The notes below the pieces were generated by a model. That model did no database searches. It was not told where the DNA came from and saw nothing but the letters and a program-made list of their open reading frames with translations. From Nodosilinea sp. LEGE 06152 (GTDB lineage: Bacteria > Cyanobacteriota > Cyanobacteriia > Phormidesmidales > Phormidesmidaceae), in the NCBI RefSeq assembly GCF_015207525.1, contig NZ_JADEWR010000003.1, forward strand, positions 310,255 to 374,254: a DNA stretch of 64,000 bases, read 5' to 3'. Made by a program: the position numbers and the translations under genes. Numbering within the stretch: the first letter of the stretch is position 1; each line of letters begins with the position of its first letter. Of the stretch, positions 8,904-17,636 are shown in pieces.

Positions 8904-8991
8904 CCTAACGCCCTCCCACAGGCTTATATCTCGCTTGAGCTTGTCTTAAAAGAGAACGCGAAGTTTTGTTTGTGAACTTATCTACACCCCC

Positions 8992-9023
8992 TTGACACTC
9001 CAGCACACTGGAATCTCTAGCAT
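8992..9023 (+). promoter_or_regulatory. MerR-type metal-responsive promoter
   Basis: A TTGACA -35 box at 8992-8997 and a TAGCAT -10 box at 9018-9023 are separated by 20 bp, the over-long spacing typical of MerR-activated promoters. The spacer carries the dyad CTCCAG-N4-CTGGAA. The same dyad and spacing occur at 12190-12221. It drives the oxidase gene at 9113. A copper sensor is likely from the genes controlled, but the cognate regulator is not identified. Confidence 0.75.
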
Positions 9024-9112
9024 AGACTCATCAAGTATTTCACCCCCTGTCACGCTGCATTGACAGGCATTTCAACCAATCATTACCCTCCCCCAGGGAA
9101 AAGGAAAAGACT

Positions 9113-10582
9113 ATGGATCGTCGTCATTTTATCGCCCTCGGAGCCGCTGGTGTCAGCAGTGCGGCAACCCTCCACTGGCTCAGGAATCGATCTCTAGCCC
9201 AGGGGCTTGCTGCGACCGCTGCTACCCCCCTCTACACCAGCCAAAACGGCCTGCTAGAGGTCGATTTGACCGCTGCGGTGAGACCAGTACAGGTCGGTGA
9301 TCGCACCGCTAACCTACTCAGCTACAACGGCCAAAGCCCCGGCCCCCGGCTAGAAGCCCGCCCTGGCGATACCGTCCGCATTCGGCTGCACAACCAGCTC
9401 GATCAGCCCACCAACTTGCACTACCACGGGTTGCACATCACCCCCCAGGGCACAGGCGATAACGTGTTTGTCAGCACGGCACCGGGCGAAACCTTCGCCT
9501 ACGAATTCACCATTCCTGCCGATCATCCTGCTGGCACCTTTTGGTATCACCCCCATCACCACCACCACGCGGCAGAACAACTCTTTGGTGGCTTGGCGGG
9601 TCTATTCGTTATTCGGGGCGCTTTGGATGAGATCCCGGCAGTGAAGGCCGCCCAGGAAGAGTTCATTGTCCTCAAAGACTATGAGATTGACCGGGCTGGC
9701 AATCCCCCTGCGCCTAACCACATGGCGCTAATGATGGGGCGAGAAGGGTCGCTGGTCACAGTGAATGGTCGGGTCAACCCCAGCTTGAGCCTTCCCCAAG
9801 GCGGCTTGCTACGGCTGCGATTGCTAAATGCGTCGGCCTCCCGCTTCTATCGGTTGCAGCTTGAGGGGCATCCGTTTCAGTTGATCGCGACGGATGGGGG
9901 TGCGATCGCATCCCCCATACAACTTCAGGAACTCCTTTTGGCTCCTGGCGAACGGGCCGAAGTGCTCGTCCAGGGCAACCAACAACCGGGCGCATATCGC
10001 CTGCTCAACCTGCCCTACAACCGTAACGGTATAGGCATGGGCATGATGGGCGGCGGCCATGGCATGGGCGGCATGATGCACGGTAGCAGTAGCTCCTCCG
10101 GTGACGCGCAACCCCTAGCCACCCTGACCTATAGCGGTTCTGTCGCAGCGCTACCGTTACCCCAACAGTTGGGTACCGTGGCAACTTTACCTGAACCAAC
10201 CATTACCCGCCGCATTGAGCTGTCGATGACGATGGGCCACGGCATGAATATGGAGTTTTGGTTTAACGGCAAACCCTACGACGAAAAGCGGATCGATATC
10301 GAAGCCAAACTGGGCACTGTGGAAGAGTGGGAACTAGTCAACGTTGACCCTGACCTAATGGATCACCCCTTCCATCTGCACGTCAATCCGTTTCAGGTCA
10401 TCAGCCGCAATGGGCAGCCTGAACCCTATCGCGCCTGGAAGGATACGGTGCTGGTGAAGGGCAGTGAAACGGTACGGATTCGCGTTCCTTTCCGCACCTT
10501 TGTGGGCAAGACGGTTTACCACTGCCACATCCTCGACCACGAAGACCTGGGTATGATGGGCAATATTCAAATCACTGCTTAG
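9113..10582 (+). CDS. Tat-exported multicopper oxidase with Met-rich loop
   Basis: Three-domain multicopper oxidase of 489 aa, of the CueO/SufI-like type. It would oxidise cuprous ions or organic substrates in the periplasm. A twin-arginine signal (DRRHFIALG) starts the protein. The four copper motifs are present: HYHGLHI (about residue 103), WYHPHHHHHA (about 145), HPFHLHVNPF (about 420) and HCHILDHEDLGMM (about 471). A loop rich in Met, Gly and His at about 305-330 resembles the methionine-rich copper-binding insert of CueO. It is controlled by a MerR-type promoter and followed by a terminator. A close paralogue sits at 29933-31417. Confidence 0.95.
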   Translation: MDRRHFIALGAAGVSSAATLHWLRNRSLAQGLAATAATPLYTSQNGLLEVDLTAAVRPVQVGDRTANLLSYNGQSPGPRLEARPGDTVRIRLHNQLDQPTNLHYHGLHITPQGTGDNVFVSTAPGETFAYEFTIPADHPAGTFWYHPHHHHHAAEQLFGGLAGLFVIRGALDEIPAVKAAQEEFIVLKDYEIDRAGNPPAPNHMALMMGREGSLVTVNGRVNPSLSLPQGGLLRLRLLNASASRFYRLQLEGHPFQLIATDGGAIASPIQLQELLLAPGERAEVLVQGNQQPGAYRLLNLPYNRNGIGMGMMGGGHGMGGMMHGSSSSSGDAQPLATLTYSGSVAALPLPQQLGTVATLPEPTITRRIELSMTMGHGMNMEFWFNGKPYDEKRIDIEAKLGTVEEWELVNVDPDLMDHPFHLHVNPFQVISRNGQPEPYRAWKDTVLVKGSETVRIRVPFRTFVGKTVYHCHILDHEDLGMMGNIQITA

Positions 10583-10703
10583 AACGTCGGTACACCAACC
10601 CGATTTCTCCGTACAAAGGCAGCCTAGGTCGTTAGAGCGGCGGCGAAGAAACCTTTCTTTTCCCTAATCGGTAATCTAGCGACCGATTTCTAGTCAAAAA
10701 ATC

Positions 10704-10741
10704 GGCCCCCGATGCGCCTTGATGAAGAGGCATTGGGGGCC
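10704..10741. terminator. hairpin terminator between convergent genes
   Basis: A long GC-rich stem (GGCCCCCGATGCGCCT pairing with AGAGGCATTGGGGGC, two mismatches) lies between the oxidase stop and the end of the convergent DUF305 gene. It is flanked by an A-run on one side and T-rich sequence on the other, so it could serve both strands. Confidence 0.75.
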
Positions 10742-10772
10742 TTGTTCTTTGGGATGGGCGATCGCCCTCTTC

Positions 10773-11450
10773 CTACTGCCCGTACCAGTCTTGCCGCCAC
10801 TGGGTCATCTGGTCAATCTCGACCTGCTGGCTAGCGATGATGGCTTCCGCCAACTCCTGGATTTCAGGACGACTACTCTTGGCTAGCGCCTCTTGCGCCA
10901 TAGTCAGTGCCCCCTCATGGTGAGGAATCATGGCGTTGATAAAGCGCAGGTCGTACTCATCATCGGCAGTGCCTAGATCCACGTCCATCATCATGGCCGA
11001 CATCATATCTGCACTCATGGGCATCATGTGGCCCATTTCAGCGTTATACATGACCGGTTCTGCCGAGGCGTCAGGATACCAGCCTTCCCGCCACGCCTGC
11101 ATTTCGGCAATCTCGGTTTGCTGAGCGGCAATGATATCGCTGGCTAGGGTTTGAATTTCGGGACGGGTAGAAGCTTGTTGAGCATCTTCTGCCATCACCA
11201 CAGCGCCCTGGTGATGCATGATCATGGCGTCAATAAAGCGCAAGTCAAAACTCTCGTCAGCGGGGCCAAGATCCATGCTGCCATGATCCATCATGCCGCC
11301 ACTCTCCATCTGGCCCATGCCACCGTGATCCATCTGGGCGGTTTCTTCGGTGGATGGCTCAACTGCCGCGTCTCGGGAATTAGCGCAGGCGGGCAGGCCG
11401 ACAGCAGCAGTGAGACTGAGCAGGGCGATTGCAGCTAGTTTCAACGTCAT
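10773..11450 (-). CDS. DUF305 (CopM-like) secreted copper-binding protein, two repeats
   Basis: A 225-aa exported protein with a signal peptide ending near a lipobox-like GLPACANS. A Met/His-rich stretch follows (MDHGGMGQM), then two DUF305 domains, each with a DLRFI(D/N)AMI-HH motif (MIMHHQGAVVMAED and MIPHHEGALTMAQE). CopM of Synechocystis, a DUF305 protein, binds periplasmic copper, and the same role is likely here. A GAGG ribosome site precedes the ATG at 11450. Upstream lies an 11-nt-period regulatory repeat. A paralogue lies at 40896-41561 and shares even the promoter sequence. Confidence 0.92.
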   Translation of the reverse strand: MTLKLAAIALLSLTAAVGLPACANSRDAAVEPSTEETAQMDHGGMGQMESGGMMDHGSMDLGPADESFDLRFIDAMIMHHQGAVVMAEDAQQASTRPEIQTLASDIIAAQQTEIAEMQAWREGWYPDASAEPVMYNAEMGHMMPMSADMMSAMMMDVDLGTADDEYDLRFINAMIPHHEGALTMAQEALAKSSRPEIQELAEAIIASQQVEIDQMTQWRQDWYGQ

Positions 11451-11511
11451 TTCAATACCTCAATCATCTGCGCAGTTTGTATTTAGCTATATAAAAGTGT
11501 GCCAAGCAAAA

Positions 11512-11529
11512 ATGAAATCAGGATGAAAT
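11512..11529 (-). promoter_or_regulatory. OmpR-type direct repeat (putative CopR/RppA box)
   Basis: Read on the minus strand this is ATTTCATCCTGATTTCAT, two hexamers 11 nt apart. It sits about 60 bp upstream of the DUF305 start and is followed by TTTTTGCTTGGCACACT, which is also conserved upstream of the DUF305 gene at 41561. Probable binding site of the copper response regulator encoded at 17637. Confidence 0.75.
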
Positions 11530-11661
11530 TTGAGCCGCTGACGGTATGAGATATCGAATTTGGCAATCTCTCTCAATAGCTAGATTTGGTGATTTTCAGT
11601 CTCTCTTTAAGCTAGAGAAGACTGAAATGATCAGGATCTTGAACATCTAGAGAGGTTGATT

Positions 11662-12030
11662 ATGCCTATTCAAACCCTCAAATTACATAACGTAAATGAT
11701 GAGATGCAGCAGTGCATTCAGACCTGCCTCGATTGCCACAGCCTGTGTCTCAACACCATTACCTACTGCCTAGAGCAGGGTGGTCACCACGCCGCGCCGT
11801 CCCACATTCGCCTGATGATGGACTGCGTGGAGAGCTGCCAAACCAGCGCCAATTTCCTGCTGCGCGGCTCTGACCTACATGCTCATTTTTGCGGGGCCTG
11901 CGCGGAGGTGTGCGATCGCTGCGCCCAAGATTGTGCCAGCATGGGCAACGATGCCCAAATGCAGGCCTGCGCCGAGATGTGCCGCCGCTGTGCAGAAACC
12001 TGCCGCCTCATGAGCATGGCAATGGCTTAA
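11662..12030 (+). CDS. four-helix-bundle copper-binding protein (Csp-like), 16 Cys
   Basis: A 122-aa cytosolic protein with 16 cysteines in repeated CxxxC/CxxC spacing (QTCLDCHSLC, CGACAEVCDRCAQDC, CAEMCRRCAETC). This is the signature of bacterial copper storage proteins (Csp3/YhjQ-like), which line a helical bundle with thiols and hold many cuprous ions. No signal peptide is present. The ATG at 11662 is preferred over a TTG six bases upstream because AGAGAGG precedes it at proper distance. A 109-aa paralogue is at 25474-25803. Confidence 0.92.
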   Translation: MPIQTLKLHNVNDEMQQCIQTCLDCHSLCLNTITYCLEQGGHHAAPSHIRLMMDCVESCQTSANFLLRGSDLHAHFCGACAEVCDRCAQDCASMGNDAQMQACAEMCRRCAETCRLMSMAMA

Positions 12031-12096
12031 TCCACGCTGGCTTGGAGCTTGTCAATGTGGCACAGATACAAGCTCATAAAAACTGACAGCTAACGT

Positions 12097-12127
12097 AATG
12101 AGGGGCATAGTCTTTATGCCCCTCATT
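12097..12127. terminator. perfect-stem hairpin terminator
   Basis: AATGAGGGGCATA at 12097-12109 pairs perfectly with TATGCCCCTCATT at 12115-12127 across a 5-nt loop. It lies 66 bp after the copper protein stop and ends its transcript. Confidence 0.8.
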
Positions 12128-12189
12128 GTCGTTTCAAGACTTAATAAAAAGAATAATCAACCGCTTCACAAATTGTTTGGCTTATCCCC

Positions 12190-12221
12190 TTGACTCTCCA
12201 GCGCACTGGAAGCTCCAAGAT
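12190..12221 (+). promoter_or_regulatory. MerR-type metal-responsive promoter of the copper chaperone/CopA operon
   Basis: TTGACT (12190-12195) and CAAGAT (12216-12221) flank a 20-bp spacer containing CTCCAG-N4-CTGGAA, the same dyad as at 8992-9023. The copied layout indicates joint control of this operon and of the first oxidase. Confidence 0.78.
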
Positions 12222-12249
12222 AGACTCATACAGCATTTAGAGGTTTGTT

Positions 12250-12444
12250 ATGTCCCTTTCATTTACCGTTCCTAACCTGGCCTGTTCCTCCTGTGTCAAG
12301 GCTGTCACCCAAGCCATTCAAACAATTGACAGCACCGCCCAGGTCAACGCCGATTCCAAAACCAAGCAGGTCAACGTTACCACCATCGCCACCGAGACCG
12401 TCATTAAGCAGGCCATTATCGACGCTGGCTATACCGTTGCCTAG
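12250..12444 (+). CDS. copZ: copper chaperone, CopZ/Atx1-like HMA domain
   Basis: A single 64-aa heavy-metal-associated domain with the metal-binding loop NLACSSCVKAV and a second half ending IIDAGYTVA. The binding motif is CSSC. It carries cytosolic Cu(I) to P-type ATPases or to sensors. It precedes the CopA gene by 57 bp and shares its promoter at 12190. Confidence 0.92.
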   Translation: MSLSFTVPNLACSSCVKAVTQAIQTIDSTAQVNADSKTKQVNVTTIATETVIKQAIIDAGYTVA

Positions 12445-12501
12445 CGCTGCCGTTCAGTCATTGATTCTGACCAGCCATTGATCCCGATAAGGAGGATATC
12501 G

Positions 12502-14754
12502 ATGCAAAACCAACTTTTAAAGCTGCGAGGCATGAGCTGTGCCGCCTGTGCCAGCACCATTGAAGACGCCATTCGCAGCGTGCCTGGTGTAGAAGCGTGC
12601 AGCGTCAACTTTGGTGCAGAACAAGCCGCTGTCACCTACGACCCCCACCAGACCAACCTCACCTACATCCAGGCGGCGGTGGATGACGCGGGATACACCG
12701 CCCAACCCCTCAGCGACGACCCACTGACCGCCGAAGACGATGCTGAACGGAGAGAACGAGAGACTGAAAACCGCCAGCTCACCCGCAAGGCTGTGTTTAG
12801 CCTGGTGATTGGAGGCATCTTAGTGGTCGGCTCGCTGCCGATGATGCTGGGCCTACCGATTCCGTTTATTCCCATGTGGCTGCACAACCCCTGGTTTCAG
12901 CTGGTGCTGACCACGCCCGTGTTGTTCTGGGCCGGGAATTCCTTTTTCATCAACGCCTGGAAAGCCCTCAAGCGCCACTCGGCCAGCATGGATACGCTGG
13001 TGGCGGTGGGCACCGGCACCGCCTTTCTCTACTCGCTGTTTCCCACGGTTTACCCCCAGTGGTTTATTGACCAAGGCCTCAACCCAGACGTGTATTTTGA
13101 AGCCGCTGCGGTGATTGTTGCGCTGATTTTGCTGGGTCGCCTGCTAGAGAACCGGGCCAAGGGGCAGACTTCGGAAGCGATTCGGAAGCTGATGGGCTTG
13201 CAGGCCAAAACCGCGCGAGTGATTCGTCAGGGCCAGGCGTTCGACATTCCCATTGCCGAGGTGGTGCTGGGCGACGTGATTTTGGTGCGGCCTGGGGAAA
13301 AAATTCCGGTCGATGGCCAAATCGTCGATGGCGCGTCTACCCTCGATGAGGCCATGGTGACGGGCGAAAGTGTGCCCGTGCAGAAAACCGTCGGCGACGA
13401 GGTGATTGGGGCCACGCTGAATAAAACCGGCAGCTTCAAGTTTCGCGCCACTCGGGTGGGCAAAGACACCTTCTTGGCGCAGATCGTCAAGCTGGTGCAG
13501 CAGGCCCAGGGGTCGAAGGCCCCAATTCAAAAACTGGCTGACCAGGTGACGTCCTGGTTTGTGCCAGCGGTGATTGCGATCGCCATTCTCACCTTCATCG
13601 TCTGGTACAACGTCATGGGCAACGTGACGATGGCGCTAATAACTACCGTGGGCGTGCTGATTATTGCCTGCCCCTGTGCCCTGGGTTTGGCGACGCCGAC
13701 CTCGATCATGGTGGGCACCGGCAAAGGGGCTGAAAACGGCATTTTGATTAAAGGGGCCGACAGCCTAGAGCTGGCCCACAACATTCAGGCGATCGTGCTC
13801 GATAAGACCGGCACCATCACCCAGGGCAAGCCGACGGTGACCGATTACCTGACCGTCAACGGCACCGCCACCGAGCTGCACCTGCTAAAACTGGCCGGTT
13901 CACTGGAACGTAACTCTGAGCACCCCCTGGCCGAAGCGGTAGTCAACTACGCCCAATCGCAAGGGGTGACTCTAGAAGATCCCCAGGCCTTTGAAGCGGT
14001 GGCGGGCAGCGGTGTCCAGGGGTCTGTAGCGGGCCAAAGGGTGCAGATTGGCACCCACCGCTGGATGAATGAACTCGGCATCGCCACCGATCACCTGCAA
14101 CAAAAGGGAGAATACACCGAATCCTTGGGTCGCACCGTGGTCTGGCTAGCGGTCGATGGCCAAGTCGAAGCCATTCTCGGTATTGCCGATGCGGTCAAAC
14201 CCTCCTCGGCTGCCGCCATCGCCACTCTGCAACGCATGGGTCTGGAGGTGGTCATGCTGACCGGCGACAACCGCCGCACCGCCGAGGCGATCGCCCGCGA
14301 AGTGGGCATTGCCCGCGTCTTTGCCGAGGTGCGCCCCGACCAAAAAGCCGCCCAGGTCGAAAGCCTGCAACGGGAAGGCAAGGTCGTGGCGATGGTAGGC
14401 GACGGCATCAACGATGCCCCCGCCCTAGCCCAGGCGGATGTGGGTATGGCAATTGGCACGGGGACGGATGTAGCGATCGCCGCCAGCGACATCACCTTGA
14501 TCTCCGGCGACCTGCACGGCATTGTCACCGCCATTCAGCTCTCCCGCGCCACCATGGCCAACATTCGCCAAAACCTGTTCTTCGCCTTCATCTACAACGT
14601 CGCGGGCATCCCGATTGCGGCGGGCATTCTCTACCCCATCTTTGGCTGGCTGCTCAGCCCCATCATTGCTGGGGCAGCGATGGCCTTTAGCTCGGTGTCA
14701 GTGGTGACGAATGCGCTGCGGTTGCGGAACTTTCGCCCCAAGCTGCAAGGGTGA
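12502..14754 (+). CDS. copA: copper-exporting P1B-type ATPase (CopA)
   Basis: Cu(I) P-type ATPase of 750 aa. One N-terminal HMA domain ([12 protein letters not shown]) is followed by eight membrane segments with the CPC ion motif ([16 protein letters not shown]). Further landmarks are the TGES actuator, DKTGT phosphorylation site, SEHPLAEAV nucleotide motif and [11 protein letters not shown] hinge. The ATG at 12502 follows a strong AAGGAGG site and replaces a TTG start 24 bp upstream. Membrane-bound, it expels cytosolic copper delivered by the chaperone upstream. It begins an operon with a 29-aa peptide and a cupredoxin protein. Confidence 0.97.
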   Translation: MQNQLLKLRGMSCAACASTIEDAIRSVPGVEACSVNFGAEQAAVTYDPHQTNLTYIQAAVDDAGYTAQPLSDDPLTAEDDAERRERETENRQLTRKAVFSLVIGGILVVGSLPMMLGLPIPFIPMWLHNPWFQLVLTTPVLFWAGNSFFINAWKALKRHSASMDTLVAVGTGTAFLYSLFPTVYPQWFIDQGLNPDVYFEAAAVIVALILLGRLLENRAKGQTSEAIRKLMGLQAKTARVIRQGQAFDIPIAEVVLGDVILVRPGEKIPVDGQIVDGASTLDEAMVTGESVPVQKTVGDEVIGATLNKTGSFKFRATRVGKDTFLAQIVKLVQQAQGSKAPIQKLADQVTSWFVPAVIAIAILTFIVWYNVMGNVTMALITTVGVLIIACPCALGLATPTSIMVGTGKGAENGILIKGADSLELAHNIQAIVLDKTGTITQGKPTVTDYLTVNGTATELHLLKLAGSLERNSEHPLAEAVVNYAQSQGVTLEDPQAFEAVAGSGVQGSVAGQRVQIGTHRWMNELGIATDHLQQKGEYTESLGRTVVWLAVDGQVEAILGIADAVKPSSAAAIATLQRMGLEVVMLTGDNRRTAEAIAREVGIARVFAEVRPDQKAAQVESLQREGKVVAMVGDGINDAPALAQADVGMAIGTGTDVAIAASDITLISGDLHGIVTAIQLSRATMANIRQNLFFAFIYNVAGIPIAAGILYPIFGWLLSPIIAGAAMAFSSVSVVTNALRLRNFRPKLQG

Positions 14755-14857
14755 TGGAGTGACGGGGGGATGAGGTGGTCGAGTCATCGAGAACACAAAA
14801 CTCTCTTGCTCCCCCCCTACTTCCCGTCCTTCACTTCTCATAAAAAGGACTCCTCCC

Positions 14858-14947
14858 ATGATCCACTCTTCTTCCTTTGCCCTACTTACCGGATTCGGTT
14901 TTTTACTGGGCGCACTGTCAGGACTTGTTGTTAACGCCATTGCCTAG
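14858..14947 (+). CDS. 29-aa hydrophobic peptide in the copA operon
   Basis: ATG at 14858 preceded by AAGGAC, stop TAG at 14945. The peptide (MIHSSSFALL, then FGFLLGALSGLVVNAIA) is one predicted membrane helix. It lies between copA and the cupredoxin gene, whose ATG follows 10 bp later. It could be a regulator or stabiliser of the ATPase, as small membrane peptides are for other pumps. That role is inference, and I recognise no family. Confidence 0.55.
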   Translation: MIHSSSFALLTGFGFLLGALSGLVVNAIA

Positions 14948-14957
14948 GAGCATCCCT

Positions 14958-15926
14958 ATGAAATTCATGCATATTCCCCTTACCACTTTTGCCAGTCTGA
15001 GCCTCGCCCTCACTCTCGCCAGCGGCACCTCCGCCCAGGTCAACCACGACGCCATGACCGATCACGCTGTCGAGCCAACTGGGCAGTTCCAGCGCATTGA
15101 GCAACCGCTGTGGTCGAGAGCCGCCGTTACCGGGGCGGGCCTCAGCCTGATCGGCCTTGAGCTGTGGTGGTTCTTGCTTAGCAAGCCCAAGTCTCGCACA
15201 GCCACCACTACTGGCGGCGTGCAAGAGGTGGCTGTCACCGTCGATGGTGGCTACGACCCCAGCCACATCGTGGTGCAGGCCGGGCAGCCGGTGCGGCTCA
15301 ACTTCTACCGCAAAGACCCCAGCAGCTGCCTCGAAGAAGTGCGCTTTCCTGATTTTCGCATTGCCCAGGCGCTGCCGATGAACCAGACCACGGCGATTGA
15401 GTTTACCCCCACCCAGCCTGGTCGCTACGAGTTTGCCTGCGGCATGAATATGTTTCGCGGCACCGTCGAAGTGGTGGCCGAGGACGGAGACGCAGTTCCC
15501 CCTGTAGCTACAACCACAGCAGAACCTACCGACCATCAGCACCATCCTTCAGGAGTACCCACGGCAGTTCCCGTTCCATCGTCAGAGACAGGGGAGGCGA
15601 CTCTCACCCCTGAGGGCATTCAAACGGCCATGGTAACGGCAGCGAAGGGCTACCAACCGAACCGCATTATTGTCGAAGCGGGTCGGCCCGTGCGGCTCGA
15701 CTTCAGACGTGATACTCCCAGCAGCTGCTATGCCCAACTGCTGATTCCTGAATTCGGTATTGCGGTGGATCTACCCGAAGGCAAAACCATTCCAGTGGAA
15801 TTCACGCCTACACAACCCGGCGAGTACGAGTTTATGTGCGGCATGAAGATGAACTTCGGCACCATTGAGGTGCGCTCTGGAGTAGGATTCCTCAATGGCA
15901 AAACTCCTGTCCATGCTTCTGCTTAA
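14958..15926 (+). CDS. exported protein with two cupredoxin domains
   Basis: A 322-aa protein. The ATG at 14958 gives a clean signal peptide (MKFMHIPLTTFASLSLALTL...SAQ). A membrane segment at about 52-70 (AAVTGAGLSLIGLELWWFLL) is followed by two tandem cupredoxin-like domains. Each has the pattern YxPxxIxVxAGxPVRLxF, SSC, and a terminal CGMxM loop (FACGMNMFRGTVEV; FMCGMKMNFGTIEV). Cys and Met in these loops are likely copper ligands. Such domains often accompany CopA and may bind copper at the membrane surface. It is last in the copZ-copA unit. Confidence 0.85.
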   Translation: MKFMHIPLTTFASLSLALTLASGTSAQVNHDAMTDHAVEPTGQFQRIEQPLWSRAAVTGAGLSLIGLELWWFLLSKPKSRTATTTGGVQEVAVTVDGGYDPSHIVVQAGQPVRLNFYRKDPSSCLEEVRFPDFRIAQALPMNQTTAIEFTPTQPGRYEFACGMNMFRGTVEVVAEDGDAVPPVATTTAEPTDHQHHPSGVPTAVPVPSSETGEATLTPEGIQTAMVTAAKGYQPNRIIVEAGRPVRLDFRRDTPSSCYAQLLIPEFGIAVDLPEGKTIPVEFTPTQPGEYEFMCGMKMNFGTIEVRSGVGFLNGKTPVHASA

Positions 15927-15939
15927 TCAAAGGAAATTG

Positions 15940-16050
15940 TTAGAGGACGTTTGGAAAGTCCTGTTTCTTGTAGAAAAAGTGATCCTCCCCCCTGCTCCAC
16001 TGTTCGCGGGGGACAGAGGGGAGGCTCAGCAAGTTACTAAAGCTACAGCG
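15940..16050. mobile_element. isolated IS-end-like sequence
   Basis: TTAGAGGACGTTTGGAAAGTC at 15940-15960 and ACTAAAGCTACAGC at about 16036-16049 both recur, with few changes and in the same order, at the left end of the IS remnant (17043-17063 and about 17105-17118). The spacing differs because the intervening sequence is unrelated. This is probably the eroded end of a related element. No transposase sequence remains. Together with the copy at 17045 it brackets the GIY-YIG gene. Confidence 0.5.
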
Positions 16051-16119
16051 AATCGCTCTTCAGTGACCTCTTACAAGTAAGACTAAGCAACCTTAGTTCG
16101 AGATAGACTCAAACACCAA

Positions 16120-16995
16120 TCAAGGGCCTGGCAACTCTGACATAAGTTGCAAAATTGGTTGTAAGTCTTGCGCTCGGTAGTGGAGATACTTTTCACTTCT
16201 GAGAAGATATTTTTCATTGTCGCGGTCCACTAAGACAAGGGAATTCATATTCTTTAAAGCTAAAATATTTTGGCTGGCAACTTCTGCAAGGAACAGGTCA
16301 TCCTTACAATTCCTTATTTGGGCTATAAACCTAGGGCAAGTCACGAATTCATAAATTATATTTTCAAATATAAAAACGGGGATAAGGGCGGGTTTTTCTT
16401 CGGCTTCATTTTCATTGTAATCAGCTTCATAAATTTTCCAAATTCCCTTTAAATTTTCACCCCTTCTGCTCCAGGATTTATTGTAAGAATTAAGAATTGG
16501 GCCGTCATGATCATTGACAGTAACAGCCATAACAATACAGAAAAATTTCTTTAAGTAGCCCGCTTCATCTTCATCAATTTCTGTGTAATACCCAACAACG
16601 AGAGACCTCACGTCAGGGAAAAGTGCAGTCTTCTTGTTGATGACCTTAAGTAAGCGACTTATTTCTTCACTTGGCTTTCTGGATTTTTTGGCATATGTTT
16701 TAACTCGACTGTAGTTGAGGTGTGGCTTGAAAAGATTAATATACTTCTGCTCTTGTTCCTTCAATTGACTAATTGGAAATACTTGCCAACAGATTTTGTA
16801 TTGTTTTTTATTGTTTGTACGACTGATTTGCTGATATCTATGATGACTCTTGCCATTCCAGCGAACCTTGATGTTAACGGATAGCCCCACATACCAGACC
16901 TCATCTTCTGCATCCACTACTACATAGATGCCAGGCTGGGCAGGTAAATTCGCGCGGTCTTTCAGTGAAAGAATTGGCCAAGATTTCCATTCCAT
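16120..16995 (-). CDS. GIY-YIG domain protein of unknown role
   Basis: A 291-aa protein. Residues about 22-95 form a GIY-YIG nuclease-like fold (PGIYVVVDAEDEVWYVGLS, KVRW, later EQKYINLFKPHLNYSR). The rest, about 105-291, is unrecognised and may bind DNA or a partner. The base composition is AT-rich compared with the flanking copper genes and no GCGATCGC site is present. It is bounded by two IS-like ends, so it may have arrived by transposition. Stand-alone GIY-YIG proteins occur as nicking enzymes in mobile elements and repair. No substrate can be stated. Confidence 0.75.
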   Translation of the reverse strand: MEWKSWPILSLKDRANLPAQPGIYVVVDAEDEVWYVGLSVNIKVRWNGKSHHRYQQISRTNNKKQYKICWQVFPISQLKEQEQKYINLFKPHLNYSRVKTYAKKSRKPSEEISRLLKVINKKTALFPDVRSLVVGYYTEIDEDEAGYLKKFFCIVMAVTVNDHDGPILNSYNKSWSRRGENLKGIWKIYEADYNENEAEEKPALIPVFIFENIIYEFVTCPRFIAQIRNCKDDLFLAEVASQNILALKNMNSLVLVDRDNEKYLLRSEKYLHYRAQDLQPILQLMSELPGP

Positions 16996-17044
16996 AATTG
17001 CTTTCGGAAAGTACAGGCTAAGTTCGCAGAAACTAAAAATCTTT

Positions 17045-17471
17045 AGAGGGCGTTTGAAAAGTCGGCTGAGTAGTAAAAAAGCTCACACGGTCTAGGCTGA
17101 GATTACTAAAGCTACAGCCCCGCTAGAGCCATGAGTAAAGCCTACACCAGCAATTTGACCCGTGGCCAGTTTGAGTTGATTGAACCCTTACTGTCAAAGG
17201 CAAAGCTAGGAGGGCGACCCCACACGGTTTGTCTGTGGGGGGTGCTCACGCAATTTTCTATCTGGTCTCTCAAGGGTTTAGTTGGCGGGATTTGCCCAGT
17301 GACTTTCCAGCTTGTACACCTTTGGCTGGTGGCGTTGGTCCTGTCGCCTGGTTCAGGATTATGAGCAGCTTCCTGAAAACGCCGAAGCTATGCTCCAAAT
17401 TGCCATGATCTGCATCATGCTCAGGCGCTTGGCATAATTCGCTACACCCTACCCCTTTTCAAACGCTCTCT
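17045..17471 (+). mobile_element. degenerate IS5-like element
   Basis: Terminal inverted repeats AGAGGGCGTTTGAAAAG (17045-17061) and CTTTTCAAACGCTCTCT (17455-17471) match at 16 of 17 positions. The 427-bp body is far too short for a full element and carries a broken transposase frame. The element is probably immobile unless served by a relative elsewhere. Confidence 0.8.
17131..17437 (+). pseudogene. transposase remnant (IS5-like, deleted and frameshifted)
   Basis: The N-terminus (SKAYTSNLTRGQFELIEPLL, GRPHTV) is that of an IS5-type transposase. The next conserved segment WRDLPSDFPAC is in another frame, so a frameshift lies near 17270-17285. A third frame ends in DYEQLPENAEAMLQIAMICI and MLRRLA, the usual C-terminus. 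The catalytic core between them is missing. Confidence 0.8.
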
Positions 17472-17537
17472 TAAAGAGCCGGGTTTCTTTTTTTTAGTGT
17501 CCTTTCACCTAGTGGAGTAGCAATTATGCCGTGATTA

Positions 17538-17555
17538 ATTTCATTGTGGTTTCAT
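17538..17555 (+). promoter_or_regulatory. OmpR-type direct repeat upstream of the two-component system
   Basis: ATTTCATTGTGGTTTCAT, hexamers 11 nt apart, 82 bp before the response regulator start and pointing toward it. This suggests autoregulation of the two-component operon. Confidence 0.72.
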
Positions 17556-17636
17556 TATCAGGTGGTATTTTCTTGAAGCGACGTGGTGCAGCTACTCGCT
17601 GCGATCGCGTCTTCCGGTAGCCTGAGCAACTATACA

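Noticed and set aside
8684..8908. Possible 74-aa plus-strand gene in the cassette/oxidase gap
   Set aside because: It runs across the GTTATC repeats, has no ribosome site and no recognisable domain.
15895..16080. Possible 61-aa gene after the cupredoxin gene
   Set aside because: It starts inside the cupredoxin gene and runs into an IS-end-like sequence.
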